DNA of 64,000 nt, from NCBI GenBank assembly GCA_016709335.1, contig JADJNC010000009.1, positions 62,001-126,000 on the forward strand. Direction: 5' to 3'. The notes beneath the pieces were generated by a model, which worked only from the letters and a program-made list of their open reading frames with translations, did not search any database and was not told the origin of the DNA. Every line of letters starts with the position of its first letter. The first letter of the stretch is position 1. The position numbers were made by a program, and so were the translations under genes. This document shows, one piece after another, positions 25,242-33,385 of this stretch. This DNA is from Candidatus Propionivibrio dominans. GTDB taxonomy: Bacteria; Pseudomonadota; Gammaproteobacteria; Burkholderiales; Rhodocyclaceae.

Positions 25242-26411
25242 TCAGTTCGCTCCCAGCAGGGCGAGCAGAATACCGCCCGAGATGGCCGTTCCGAAAACAC
25301 CGGCAAGGTTGGGTCCCATGGCATGGTAAATCAGGAGATTTTTCGGATTCGCCTTGTACGCCTCGATATGCGCGACGCGCGCCGCGATGGGGACGGAGGC
25401 GATACCGGCCGCCCCGATCAGCGGATTGATCTTCGTCTTGAGGAACAGATTCATGATCTTTGCGGTCACCACCCCGGAACCCGTACCGAAGAGGAATGCA
25501 ATCAGTCCCAGTACGACGATTTCGAGGGTCTGGAAGGTGAGAAATTTCTCGGCCGCCATGGTCGATCCGATGGCCACGGTCAAAATGATGATGATGACGT
25601 TCATCAGCCCGCCGGTGGCCGTCTTCGACAGTCGATCCGTCACACCGACCTCTCTGAGCAGGTTGCCGAGCATGAGCATGGAGATCAGCGGGGCGACCGG
25701 CGGAAAGAACAGGTTGACGATAATGGCGATGACGAGGGGGAAGGCGATTTTTTCCAGCTTGGTCACTTTGCGTGATTCCGCCATGCCTATTTCACGTTCC
25801 GCCTTGGTGGTCAACAGACGCATCACCGGCGGCTGGATCATCGGCATCAGCGCCATGTAAGAGTAGGCGGCGACGGAAATCGGGCCGAGCAGATGCGGTG
25901 CCAGTTTGACCGCGACGAAAATCGCCATCGGCCCGTCAGCGCCGCCGATGAGCCCGATGGCTCCTGCTTCGCTGAGTGTGAAACCGAGCATCTTGGCAAG
26001 AATCAGCGCCACGAAAATGCCCAGATGCGCTCCCGCCCCGAGGAGGACCAGCTTGGGATTGGCGATCATCGGCCCGAAGTTGGTCATCGCTCCGACACCG
26101 AGGAAAATCAGCGGAGGGATGATGAGCTTTTCAACGCCCATGTAGGCATAGTGGAACAACCCGCCATCCTTCACTGCGTAGAGCAGCGCCGAGATGGCTG
26201 GTCCACCCGGGATGTCCGGTGGGCCGGGCACGTTGGCCACGATGCACGAAAACCCGATACCGACGAGCAGCAAGGGCTCGTAGTGCTTGGCGATCGCCAG
26301 GTAGATCATGATCACGCCAATGATGATCATGAACAGGTTACCTATGGAAAAGTTAACCGCACCAGTCTGGTCGAGGAGTGCCTGCAAAAAGATCGGTATC
26401 TGGTCCAGCAA
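25242..26411 (-). CDS. Sodium ion-translocating decarboxylase beta subunit (OadB/MmdB/GcdB family)
   Basis: A 389-residue inner-membrane protein with about nine to eleven hydrophobic segments. Family signatures are GVGAMTNFGPMIANPKLVLL, GAIGLIGGADGPMAIFVAVK (the conserved Gly-Gly-Ala-Asp-Gly-Pro; this Asp is essential for Na+ transport in OadB) and GAAGIASVPIAARVAH. The start is a TTG at 26411 preceded by AAGGTG. It couples decarboxylation of a biotin-bound carboxyl group to Na+ export. No alpha (carboxyltransferase) gene lies next to it, so whether the substrate is oxaloacetate, methylmalonyl-CoA or another acid is open. It is divergent from a two-component system that may control it. Confidence 0.92.
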   Translation of the reverse strand: MLDQIPIFLQALLDQTGAVNFSIGNLFMIIIGVIMIYLAIAKHYEPLLLVGIGFSCIVANVPGPPDIPGGPAISALLYAVKDGGLFHYAYMGVEKLIIPPLIFLGVGAMTNFGPMIANPKLVLLGAGAHLGIFVALILAKMLGFTLSEAGAIGLIGGADGPMAIFVAVKLAPHLLGPISVAAYSYMALMPMIQPPVMRLLTTKAEREIGMAESRKVTKLEKIAFPLVIAIIVNLFFPPVAPLISMLMLGNLLREVGVTDRLSKTATGGLMNVIIIILTVAIGSTMAAEKFLTFQTLEIVVLGLIAFLFGTGSGVVTAKIMNLFLKTKINPLIGAAGIASVPIAARVAHIEAYKANPKNLLIYHAMGPNLAGVFGTAISGGILLALLGAN

Positions 26412-26673
26412 GTTACACCTTCTTTCGACGACGCCTGCGTCAGCAGGCTATCGATTCTGATTTAAAGTCGTTAATGACAAATACTTGCCATCTGGTTTTT
26501 TCGAGTCGATGCATCATACGCGGCCAAGGCGCAGCAGGAACTAGGGTTGCCCCTAGTCTTCATACGCGCCATCGGGTCATGCTAAGGTGCTGGCTGGTCT
26601 TCAGATTCGACAGGAATTAAGTGTTGAAAGCTTCAGTTGTTTCGCGTAACGGGTACGCTCGGAGGCGTACGCT

Positions 26674-28137
26674 GTGAAGCCGTGGACAGCGCCACAGCAA
26701 GCTCAGCCATGGGTTTCCGCCTTGACTCGCTGGGCCACCAACAGCCCTGTCGCCGCAACGGGTTTGGCCCTGGTGCTGGTGGCTCTGGTCGCAACACTCG
26801 ACCATGCCACCGGCTACGAGTTGCGCTTCGCCATGCTCTATCTGATACCGATCGCCCTGGCGACGTGGGCCGGTGGCTTGCGCGCGGGCGTAGCGATTGT
26901 TGTGCTATCCAGCTTTTTCTGGCTGGTGAGTTTTGGCTCTTCCCACCCGTATTCAGGCGACTTTTTCTTCTACTGGGAAGGCGTTGTGATGGTCGTCGTA
27001 TATATTGCCTTCGTTTTATTGCTGGCACGCCTGCGGGTCGCGTTGACCCGGGCCGACGAGCGCTTCGTGCGGGTGCTCGAGGAATTGCACGCCGCAGTTT
27101 ATGTTGCTGACCAGGATAGCGGCAGAATCCTTTATGCCAATCGCAGCCTCGCGCGCATGATCGACGCCGAACCTGGCGCACTGAGCGCAGATGAACTGGG
27201 CAAACGCTTTGGCCTCGGCGAGGCCAACGCCGGGAGTACGCCCGGCGAAGACAAAGAATCGAGCACGGCGCAAATCGTCGCGCGCGAAGTGCGCGACCCT
27301 ATAAGCGGCCGTTGGTACCTGGTACAGGTCGTTCCGATCCCGTGGAAATCCAGCCGGCGCGTCAGCGTCCAGGTGATCACCGATATCTCCGAAAAGAAGC
27401 GTGCAAAAGCTTTGAAACAGCAACATCAGGACATGTTGCACCAGACCGCCCGCCTGGCGGCGCTGGCGGAGATTGCCTCCTCTCTGGCCCACGAAGTCAA
27501 CCAGCCCTTGATGGCCATCGCCAGCTATAACGACGCTTGCCTGCGCATGCTGGCCGCGCCCGGTATCGAAAAGAAGGAACTCGTCACCGCCCTGAAGCGC
27601 AGCCGCGAGCAAGCTCTGCGGGCAGGAAAAATCATCAGCCGTGTGCGTGACTTCATTCGCAGCAGACGTCCGAGTCCAACTCATTTTGATATCAATGCAC
27701 TGATACGTGAATCGCTGGAACTCCTGGAGACCCAACTGGAAGACAATGCGGTGACAGCCGAGTTGTCCTTGTCCGAAGCCCCACTGATGACCCATGCCGA
27801 CCGTACCCTGCTACTCCAGGTTATCGTGAATCTGCTGCAGAACGCCATCGATGCCATGGAAGAAACAGAGCCATCCTGTCGGCAACTCGAGGTGTCGAGC
27901 ACCGAGGCAGCGGATGGTGCCATCGTTGTCTCTGTTTCCGATCAGGGCGTGGGTATTCCCGAAGAGATCGCCGTTCGGCTTTACACACCTTTATTTACCA
28001 CCAAGTCCCATGGCCTGGGCCTCGGGCTGTCGATCTGCCGCTCGGTTGTCGAGGCGCACGGTGGTCGCATATGGCATAGCGCAGACCCGGTCAGCGGGTG
28101 CACCTTTCACTTCACCTTGCCCCCGGAGATCGATTGA
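26674..28137 (+). CDS. PAS-containing sensor histidine kinase, FixL/TtrS-like
   Basis: 487 residues from a GTG at 26674, which has GGAGG 8 bases upstream. Three or four membrane helices (about 28-125) form the sensor, followed by a PAS-like domain (DERFVRVLEELHAAVYVADQ) to about 245. The HisKA phospho-acceptor motif is SSLAHEVNQPLMAIASY (HEVNQPL type). The ATPase domain shows VIVNLLQNAIDAM (N box), VSDQGVGIPEE (G1) and HGLGLGLSICRSVVEAHGG (G2). HE(I/V)NQPL kinases typically pair with FixJ/TtrR-type regulators, and one overlaps the stop codon here. The divergent decarboxylase genes suggest a carboxylic-acid signal, but this is inference from position only. Confidence 0.9.
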   Translation: MKPWTAPQQAQPWVSALTRWATNSPVAATGLALVLVALVATLDHATGYELRFAMLYLIPIALATWAGGLRAGVAIVVLSSFFWLVSFGSSHPYSGDFFFYWEGVVMVVVYIAFVLLLARLRVALTRADERFVRVLEELHAAVYVADQDSGRILYANRSLARMIDAEPGALSADELGKRFGLGEANAGSTPGEDKESSTAQIVAREVRDPISGRWYLVQVVPIPWKSSRRVSVQVITDISEKKRAKALKQQHQDMLHQTARLAALAEIASSLAHEVNQPLMAIASYNDACLRMLAAPGIEKKELVTALKRSREQALRAGKIISRVRDFIRSRRPSPTHFDINALIRESLELLETQLEDNAVTAELSLSEAPLMTHADRTLLLQVIVNLLQNAIDAMEETEPSCRQLEVSSTEAADGAIVVSVSDQGVGIPEEIAVRLYTPLFTTKSHGLGLGLSICRSVVEAHGGRIWHSADPVSGCTFHFTLPPEID

Positions 28138-28772
28138 TGAAATTGCACGATAACGGGAACACAGTATTTGTCGTGGACGACGATGCGGCCGTTTGCGATG
28201 CGCTCGGGATGCTGCTGCGGACAGCCGGGATGGAAGTCGAGACTTTCCGCTCAGCCGCTTCTTTCCTGAAAGAGCTACGCCCTGGGCAGACGGGCTGCCT
28301 GGTGCTGGACATCCGCATGCCCGGAATGAGCGGACTTGATCTGCAGGACGAATTGCACAGGCGCAAAATTTACATCCCTATCGTTTTTCTTACCGGACAC
28401 GGCGATGTTCCAATGGCGGTGCGTGCGCTGAAGAAAGGTGCCGTCGATTTCATCGAGAAGCCCCATGAAGCGGAGCGGTTGGTTCTGGCGGTACTCAACG
28501 CCTTGCGCATGGACGATGAACGGCGCAAACAGACTAACCGGCATGGCGATTTATCTCTTGATCTGGCGACCCGTCTGGCAACGCTTTCCGAGCGCGAACG
28601 GGAAGTTCTGAACCGAATTCTTGAGGGCAAGCAGACCCGTCAGATCACCGACGAGTTGTGCATCAGTGTCAAGACCGTTGAATTTCACCGTGCCCGCATC
28701 AGGGAAAAGCTTGGCGTCACAACGCAAGCCCAGTTGTTCAGCCTTTTCATAGCGTCGGAGGGCGATGCTTGA
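28137..28772 (+). CDS. FixJ/TtrR-type LuxR-family response regulator
   Basis: 211 residues from the ATG at 28137, which overlaps the kinase stop (TGATGA). The receiver domain has VFVVDDDAAVCDALGMLLR (acidic pair), the phospho-acceptor Asp in CLVLDIRMPGMSGLDL, the Thr in FLTGHGDVPMAVRALKKGA and the Lys in VDFIEKPHE. The C-terminal LuxR helix-turn-helix is LSEREREVLNRILEGKQTR, then CISVKTVEFHRARIREKLGV. The domain pattern is that of FixJ, which activates transcription when phosphorylated by its cognate kinase. The sequence degenerates into the T-free block shortly after the stop, so downstream context is unreliable. Confidence 0.93.
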   Translation: MKLHDNGNTVFVVDDDAAVCDALGMLLRTAGMEVETFRSAASFLKELRPGQTGCLVLDIRMPGMSGLDLQDELHRRKIYIPIVFLTGHGDVPMAVRALKKGAVDFIEKPHEAERLVLAVLNALRMDDERRKQTNRHGDLSLDLATRLATLSEREREVLNRILEGKQTRQITDELCISVKTVEFHRARIREKLGVTTQAQLFSLFIASEGDA

Positions 28773-28816
28773 AGCGTGCAGTTTGCCGGTGTGCGCTTGC
28801 CGACTTTGCGATGGAT

Positions 28817-29719
28817 AAAACGGCCCCCCGCCGCCGCGCCGCGGCGCACCGAAGGAGCGCCGCCGCGCGGCACGCCCGGGGGCGCGGGACGACGCGGGGC
28901 GGCGCCACGCCGGCGGGGGAGGGCAACAGAGGCCGCCGGCACCGCGGAGGCAGACACAGCGGGAAACAGGGGGCCCCCCGGGGCGCGGGCCGGCCGCGCG
29001 CGACCGGCGACGCCGCCAGGCAGGCCGGGCGGGGGGGGGGCGCGGGCGAGCACGGGGCGCGCCGGCGCGGCCCGCCGGCCGCCGACCCGGGCCCGCGCGC
29101 GGGGGCAGCGGCCGACGCGCCCCAGCGCGGGCAGCCCCGGCGGGGCCGGACCGCCGGCGCCGCCGCCGCGGCCCCCAGCGCGGGCCCCCCGGCGCGGGGC
29201 CGGGGGCGGCCGGAGGCACGTCGAGCCGCCGAGCCGCCGGGGGGCCGCGGCGGGCGCGAGGGCGGGCCCGGCGCCCGGCCGGCGGCGGCCGGCGCGCCGC
29301 GAAGGGCAGGCCCGCGGGCGCCGCCGGGAAGAACCCCACCCGGCCGGGGCCCGCCCCGCAGACGGGCCGGGCCGGGGCGCGCCGCGGCGCACAGCGCGCG
29401 GCCGGCGCCCCGGCCGCGAGCGGCGGCCCGGCCGCACGCAGCGCGCGGGCCGGGCCCGGAACCGAGGCCGCCGCCGGGAGGCCGCCCCGGAGCGCGACAG
29501 CGGAGAGCCCCCGCGCGGCGAACAGGCGGCCCGGGCGCGCCGCGGGGCGCGGGCGCCCGGCCGGCGCGGCCGCCCGGGGGGGCGCGGGGGGGGGGGCGCG
29601 GGGGGGCGGGGGGGGGGGGGGGAGGGGGGCCGGGGCGCGGGGCAGGGGCCGGGGGGGGGGGGGGGGGGGGGAAAGGGGCAAAAAAAAAAAAAAAACCGGG
29701 GACCCAAACCCACAAACCC
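28817..29719. other. T-free, extremely GC-rich block; probable sequence artefact
   Basis: In these 903 bases there is a single T (29221). A is also scarce, G and C make up nearly everything, and the block ends with long G runs (G21 at 29651-29671) and A16 (29680-29695). All six frames stay open for long stretches only because stop codons need T or A. Such strand-asymmetric T loss does not resemble the flanks or any coding or repeat structure. It most likely represents corrupted base calls in an assembly gap. No gene is annotated here. Confidence 0.85.
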
Positions 29720-29820
29720 TCCACTAGGCATCCTGCGCCAACAGGCAGCAGGGGACGTTAAAATTGCCTTGTTTCTCGCCGTTCCGACGCGCTGGACAGA
29801 GTATGCTTTGATAGCTGCGG

Positions 29821-30948
29821 CTAACAAACCGAAGCCATTCGTTCCAGAGCACAATCCAGCGTTGTACGCGGGCAGCCGAAATTGAGTCGCACCCAGCCCG
29901 GCAAACCGAAATCTCCGCCACTCGACAAGCCGACGCCGGCGGCTTCAAAGAATGTCGCCGGATCGGCCACACCGAGACCGCGCGCGTCAATCCAGGCCAG
30001 ATAGGTGGCTTCGACGTGCGTCATGGACAATCCGGGAATGGCCGCAACGGCCGACTCGACGCGATCCCGGTTGGCGCGCAGTGTGCCGATCAGCGCCGCG
30101 TGCCACTCGTCGCAGTCACGATAGGCGGCTTCGCAGGCCGCCAGTCCGAGGGTATTCACGTGCGGAACGATGCCGCGCATCGCCCCGGTAAAACGGCGCC
30201 GCAGCGTTGCATCGGATATCACCGCCAGGGCACAGCCGAGGCCGGGAATGTTGTAGGTCTTGGATGGCGCTATCAGGGTGATGCAGCGGCGGGCAATTTC
30301 GGCATCGATCATCGCCAGCGGGATATGCCGGCGTTCGGCATCGAGGATCAGACCGCAATGAATTTCGTCGGAACAGACCGTCAGATCGTGGCGCTGGCAA
30401 AAGTCGGCGAGCGCGGCCAGCTCGTGCAGATGCCAGGCTCGGCCGACCGGATTATGCGGGTGGCAAAGCAGCAACAGGCCGCTTTCGGGCGTCAGCGCGG
30501 CTTCCAGCGCGGCGAAATCCCAGACCCACTGGCCATCCTGCAAACGCAAGCTCGCCTTTACCAGCTTGCGCCCGGACAGATGCGGCGCCGAGAGGAAAGG
30601 CGGATAGACCGGCGTCGCCGTCAGCACACTCCCCTCCACCGCGCGACAGGCGACGTTGATTCCGGTGACCAGCCCGGGCAACCAGACCAGCCATTCCGGC
30701 TCGACGTGCCAGTGGTACTCGCGCTGCAAGTGCCCGAGCACGGCGTCGATCAACGACGGCCAGGCTTCCGAGTAACCGAAATGTTGCTGCGCAACGCGTT
30801 GCTGTAACGCTGAGACGACGGCCGGCGGCGCTGCGAAATCCATATCGGCGACCCACAGCGGCACTACGTCGCGACCGGCGTATTTGTTCCACTTCAGCGA
30901 GTCGCCCCCGCGACGCTCGATCAGGCGGCCAAAGTCGAAGTCACTCAA
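29821..30948 (-). CDS. patB: PatB/MalY-family pyridoxal-phosphate C-S lyase (cystathionine beta-lyase)
   Basis: About 375 residues, fold type I aminotransferase. Motifs: KWNKYAGRDVVPLWVADMDF near the start (typical of MalY/PatB), LLLCHPHNPVGRAW, CSDEIHCGLIL (Asp binds the PLP nitrogen) and the PLP-lysine motif APSKTYNIPGLG. The C-terminal WVRLNFGCPRTTL binds the carboxylate. I take the TTG at 30948, 11 bases after the cysK stop; the open frame extends back through cysK but not with family sequence. It cleaves cystathionine or cysteine-like C-S bonds. With cysK upstream and a sulfate-binding protein nearby, the region is sulfur-metabolic. Confidence 0.88.
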   Translation of the reverse strand: MSDFDFGRLIERRGGDSLKWNKYAGRDVVPLWVADMDFAAPPAVVSALQQRVAQQHFGYSEAWPSLIDAVLGHLQREYHWHVEPEWLVWLPGLVTGINVACRAVEGSVLTATPVYPPFLSAPHLSGRKLVKASLRLQDGQWVWDFAALEAALTPESGLLLLCHPHNPVGRAWHLHELAALADFCQRHDLTVCSDEIHCGLILDAERRHIPLAMIDAEIARRCITLIAPSKTYNIPGLGCALAVISDATLRRRFTGAMRGIVPHVNTLGLAACEAAYRDCDEWHAALIGTLRANRDRVESAVAAIPGLSMTHVEATYLAWIDARGLGVADPATFFEAAGVGLSSGGDFGLPGWVRLNFGCPRTTLDCALERMASVC

Positions 30949-30959
30949 TCGCTTGCCCG

Positions 30960-31898
30960 TCAGACTTCGAGGTGGGCGTAGAGCTGGGTTGACAGGTAAC
31001 GCTCGCCGAACGAGGGGATGATCACCACCGTCAGCTTGCCGGCATTCTCCGGACGTCTGGCCACCATGAAGGCCGCCCACACGGCGGCGCCCGAGGAAAT
31101 GCCGACCAGCAGCCCTTCATCGGTCGCCATGCGGCGTGCGGTGGCGAAGGCATCGTCCGCCGTGACGCGCACGACTTCATCATAAACGGCGGTATTCAAT
31201 ATTTTCGGGACGAAACCGGCGCCGATGCCCTGAAGCGGGTGTGGTCCCTTGGCCCCGCCGGAGAGCACCGGCGACGCATCGGGTTCAACGGCGACGATCT
31301 GTACACCCGGCTTGCGCTCCTTGAGCACTTCGCCAACGCCGGTAATGGTGCCGCCGGTGCCGATGCCGGAAACGAAAATATCCACCTGCCCGTCGGTATC
31401 GCGCCAGATCTCCTCGGCCGTGGTAGCGCGATGAATCGCCGGATTGGCCGGATTTTCAAACTGTTGCGGAATGAAATAGCGCGCGTCGCCCGCCGCCATC
31501 TCCTCGGCACGCCGGATGGCGCCGCCCATGCCGTCCGGACCCGGCGTCAGCACCAGGTCGGCGCCGTAGGCCTTGAGCAGCAGGCGACGCTCACGGCTCA
31601 TCGTTTCCGGCATGACAAAGCAGCACTTGATGCCGTGTGCCGCGCAGACCATGGCCAGGCCAATTCCGGTATTACCCGACGTCGGCTCCAGAACGATGGT
31701 CTCCGCACCAATCCGGCCCGCCGCCTGCGCGGCATCGATCATGGCGGAGGCGATTCGATCCTTGACGCTATGCGCCGGATTGAAGAACTCCAGCTTGACC
31801 GCCACGGTACCGTTGATGCCGGTAGCGAGGCGATTGAGACGGAGCAGCGGCGTATTGCCGATCAGGTCGGTCACAGAATTGGCGATTTTCAGGGGCAT
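30960..31898 (-). CDS. cysK: Cysteine synthase A (O-acetylserine sulfhydrylase)
   Basis: 312 residues with full CysK signatures: [19 protein letters not shown], the PLP lysine in [15 protein letters not shown], the substrate loop [14 protein letters not shown], and the phosphate-binding [28 protein letters not shown] holds the Ser that contacts the PLP pyridine nitrogen. It makes cysteine from O-acetylserine and sulfide in the cytoplasm. Length is normal (about 310). patB follows after 11 bases, so they probably form an operon. A 34-base direct repeat and repeat R4 lie between this gene's upstream region and the sulfate-binding protein gene. Confidence 0.95.
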   Translation of the reverse strand: MPLKIANSVTDLIGNTPLLRLNRLATGINGTVAVKLEFFNPAHSVKDRIASAMIDAAQAAGRIGAETIVLEPTSGNTGIGLAMVCAAHGIKCCFVMPETMSRERRLLLKAYGADLVLTPGPDGMGGAIRRAEEMAAGDARYFIPQQFENPANPAIHRATTAEEIWRDTDGQVDIFVSGIGTGGTITGVGEVLKERKPGVQIVAVEPDASPVLSGGAKGPHPLQGIGAGFVPKILNTAVYDEVVRVTADDAFATARRMATDEGLLVGISSGAAVWAAFMVARRPENAGKLTVVIIPSFGERYLSTQLYAHLEV

Positions 31899-31934
31899 TT
31901 TGAGTTTTCCTCCGGGATGAAGTCAGGTGTGTAG

Positions 31935-32169
31935 TCTAGTCGGGAATCGCTGCGCGGGGAATGTCTTAGGAACGACTACGAAATAACCTTCTGAATTCTG
32001 GAACTGACAATCCAGTAGGTCGGGTTAGCGTAGCGTCCCCCAGGAGGATTTGCTTCGCAGCATAACCCGACGGCAGTGTATGCCGTAACCAACGATTGTC
32101 GGGTTACGCTGCGCTAACCCGACCTACGAAGGGTCTCTAGTCCCGAATCGCGGCGTGGGGAATGTCTTA
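31935..32169. repeat. Imperfect 34-base direct repeats flanking inverted repeat R4
   Basis: 31935-31968 and 32136-32169 match at about 30 of 34 positions (both read TCTAGT..GAATCG..GGGGAATGTCTTA). The second copy contains the TAA stop of the sulfate-binding gene. Between them lies R4 (32015-32127), whose ends are near-perfect inverted repeats of about 21 bases (GTAGGTCGGGTTAGCG..). The arrangement suggests a duplication of the sbp 3' end around an inserted element. Confidence 0.75.
32015..32127 (+). repeat. Inverted-repeat element R4, copy 1
   Basis: A 113-base palindromic element. The left end GTAGGTCGGGTTAGCGTAGCG and the right end pair at 20 of 21 positions. The interior contains CCCCCAGGAGGATTTGCTTC, found again at 57901. 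It is non-coding, and could fold into a long hairpin or act as a terminator between cysK and sbp. Confidence 0.85.
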
Positions 32170-33167
32170 TCGACGAAGAAAAATCTGGTCGAAACTTCCG
32201 CCTTCGCTGAAGTGTGCCTTCTGCGCGTTACGCCAGCCGCCGAACATTTCGTCGATGGTGAATAAACGGATGTTTGCCAACTGCTTTGAGTAACGCTCTG
32301 CAATCCGGGCATCGCGCGGCCGAAAGTAGTGCCTGGCAACAATTTCCTGCCCCTCGGCCGAGTAGAGATAGTCAAGATAGGCTTCCGCCAGCTTGCGCGT
32401 CCCGTGCTTGTCGACGTTCTTGTCGACCACCGTGACCGGCGGTTCGGCAAGAATCGAAATCGACGGGGTAATGATATCGAACCGGTCCGGTCCGAGCTCC
32501 TTGACCGCCAGCCAGGCTTCGTTCTCCCAGGCAATCAGCACGTCGCCGATTTTGCGTTCAACAAACGTTGTTGTTGCGCCGCGTGCGCCGGAATCAAGCA
32601 CCGGCACATTCTTGTACAGGCGGGCGACAAATTCCCGCGCCTTCTGCTCGTCACCCCCCGGCTGCTTGAGTGCGTATCCCCACGCCGCAAGATAGTTCCA
32701 GCGTGCACCGCCGGACGTTTTCGGGTTCGGGGTGATGACCGCTATTCCGGGCCGGGCCAGGTCGGGCCAGTCCTTGATCTGCTTCGGGTTGCCCTTGCGC
32801 ACAAGGAAAACGATGGTCGAGGTATAGGGCGCCGAGTTGTGCGGCAGGCGTTTTTGCCAGTTGGCCGGGATCAGTCCGCTATCGGCCAGAGCGTCGATAT
32901 CCCAGGCCAGAGCCAGCGTTGCCACGTCGGCTTCGAGGCCGTCGCGGATCGCCAGCGCCTGTTTGCCTGAACCGCCATGTGACTGTCTGAAATTGATGGT
33001 TTCACCCGTTTTCGCCTTGTACTGGCGGGCAAAAGCGGCGTTGAAATCCTGGTACAGCTCGCGCGTCGGATCGTAGGAGACGTTAAGCAGCGAGTTCTGG
33101 GCCAGGGCGAGAGACGCCCCACCCAGAGGATGACGCCAACAAGGGCTGAAAATAGTGGCTGGGTCAT
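32167..33167 (-). CDS. sbp: Sulfate/thiosulfate-binding periplasmic protein, frameshifted in the signal peptide
   Basis: A substrate-binding protein of the CysP/Sbp family. The mature part is intact: [20 protein letters not shown], the anion-binding [19 protein letters not shown], and [20 protein letters not shown]. The natural start is the ATG at 33167, giving the signal [20 protein letters not shown] once one base is added to C4 at 33117-33120 (G4 on the coding strand). Without it the frame entered from 33183 lacks a signal peptide. It would capture sulfate for an ABC importer (CysTWA), not encoded next to it, and supply CysK. Repaired length is about 333 residues. Confidence 0.85.
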
Positions 33168-33275
33168 GACAGACTCCGTTCAATGCGCTTTTTCAAGCAA
33201 TGATCGGAGTCTATTGGATTTTATTTATTCAATATAATACATAAAAATTAGTAATTTATAATTATCGGATATATA

Positions 33276-33385
33276 GAGTAACACTGAATAAGTCGTCACA
33301 CCGGCGGAAGCCGGTGTCCATTGCCTTGAATTTCCTGGATTCCGGTTTCCGCCGGAATGACGTTTTAGACTTGAGCAGCGGCTCC
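33276..33385 (+). repeat. MITE-like repeat R1, copy 3
   Basis: About 110 bases, same orientation as copy 2. The palindromic core (GTCACACCGGCGGAAGCCGGTGTCC and TTCCGG..CCGGAATGACGTTTT) is well conserved. The right end abuts the TGA stop codon of ilvA (33386-33388), just as copy 2 abuts the stop of the gamma subunit. Confidence 0.85.

Noticed and set aside
28551-29885. Several long overlapping frames on both strands in the GC-rich block
   Set aside because: They exist because the block lacks T and A for stop codons; the translations are low-complexity Pro/Ala/Arg/Gly with no domain.
12236-33385. CRISPR-like reading of the dispersed palindromic repeats
   Set aside because: Copies are kilobases apart, occur in both orientations and lack regular spacers; no cas genes are present.
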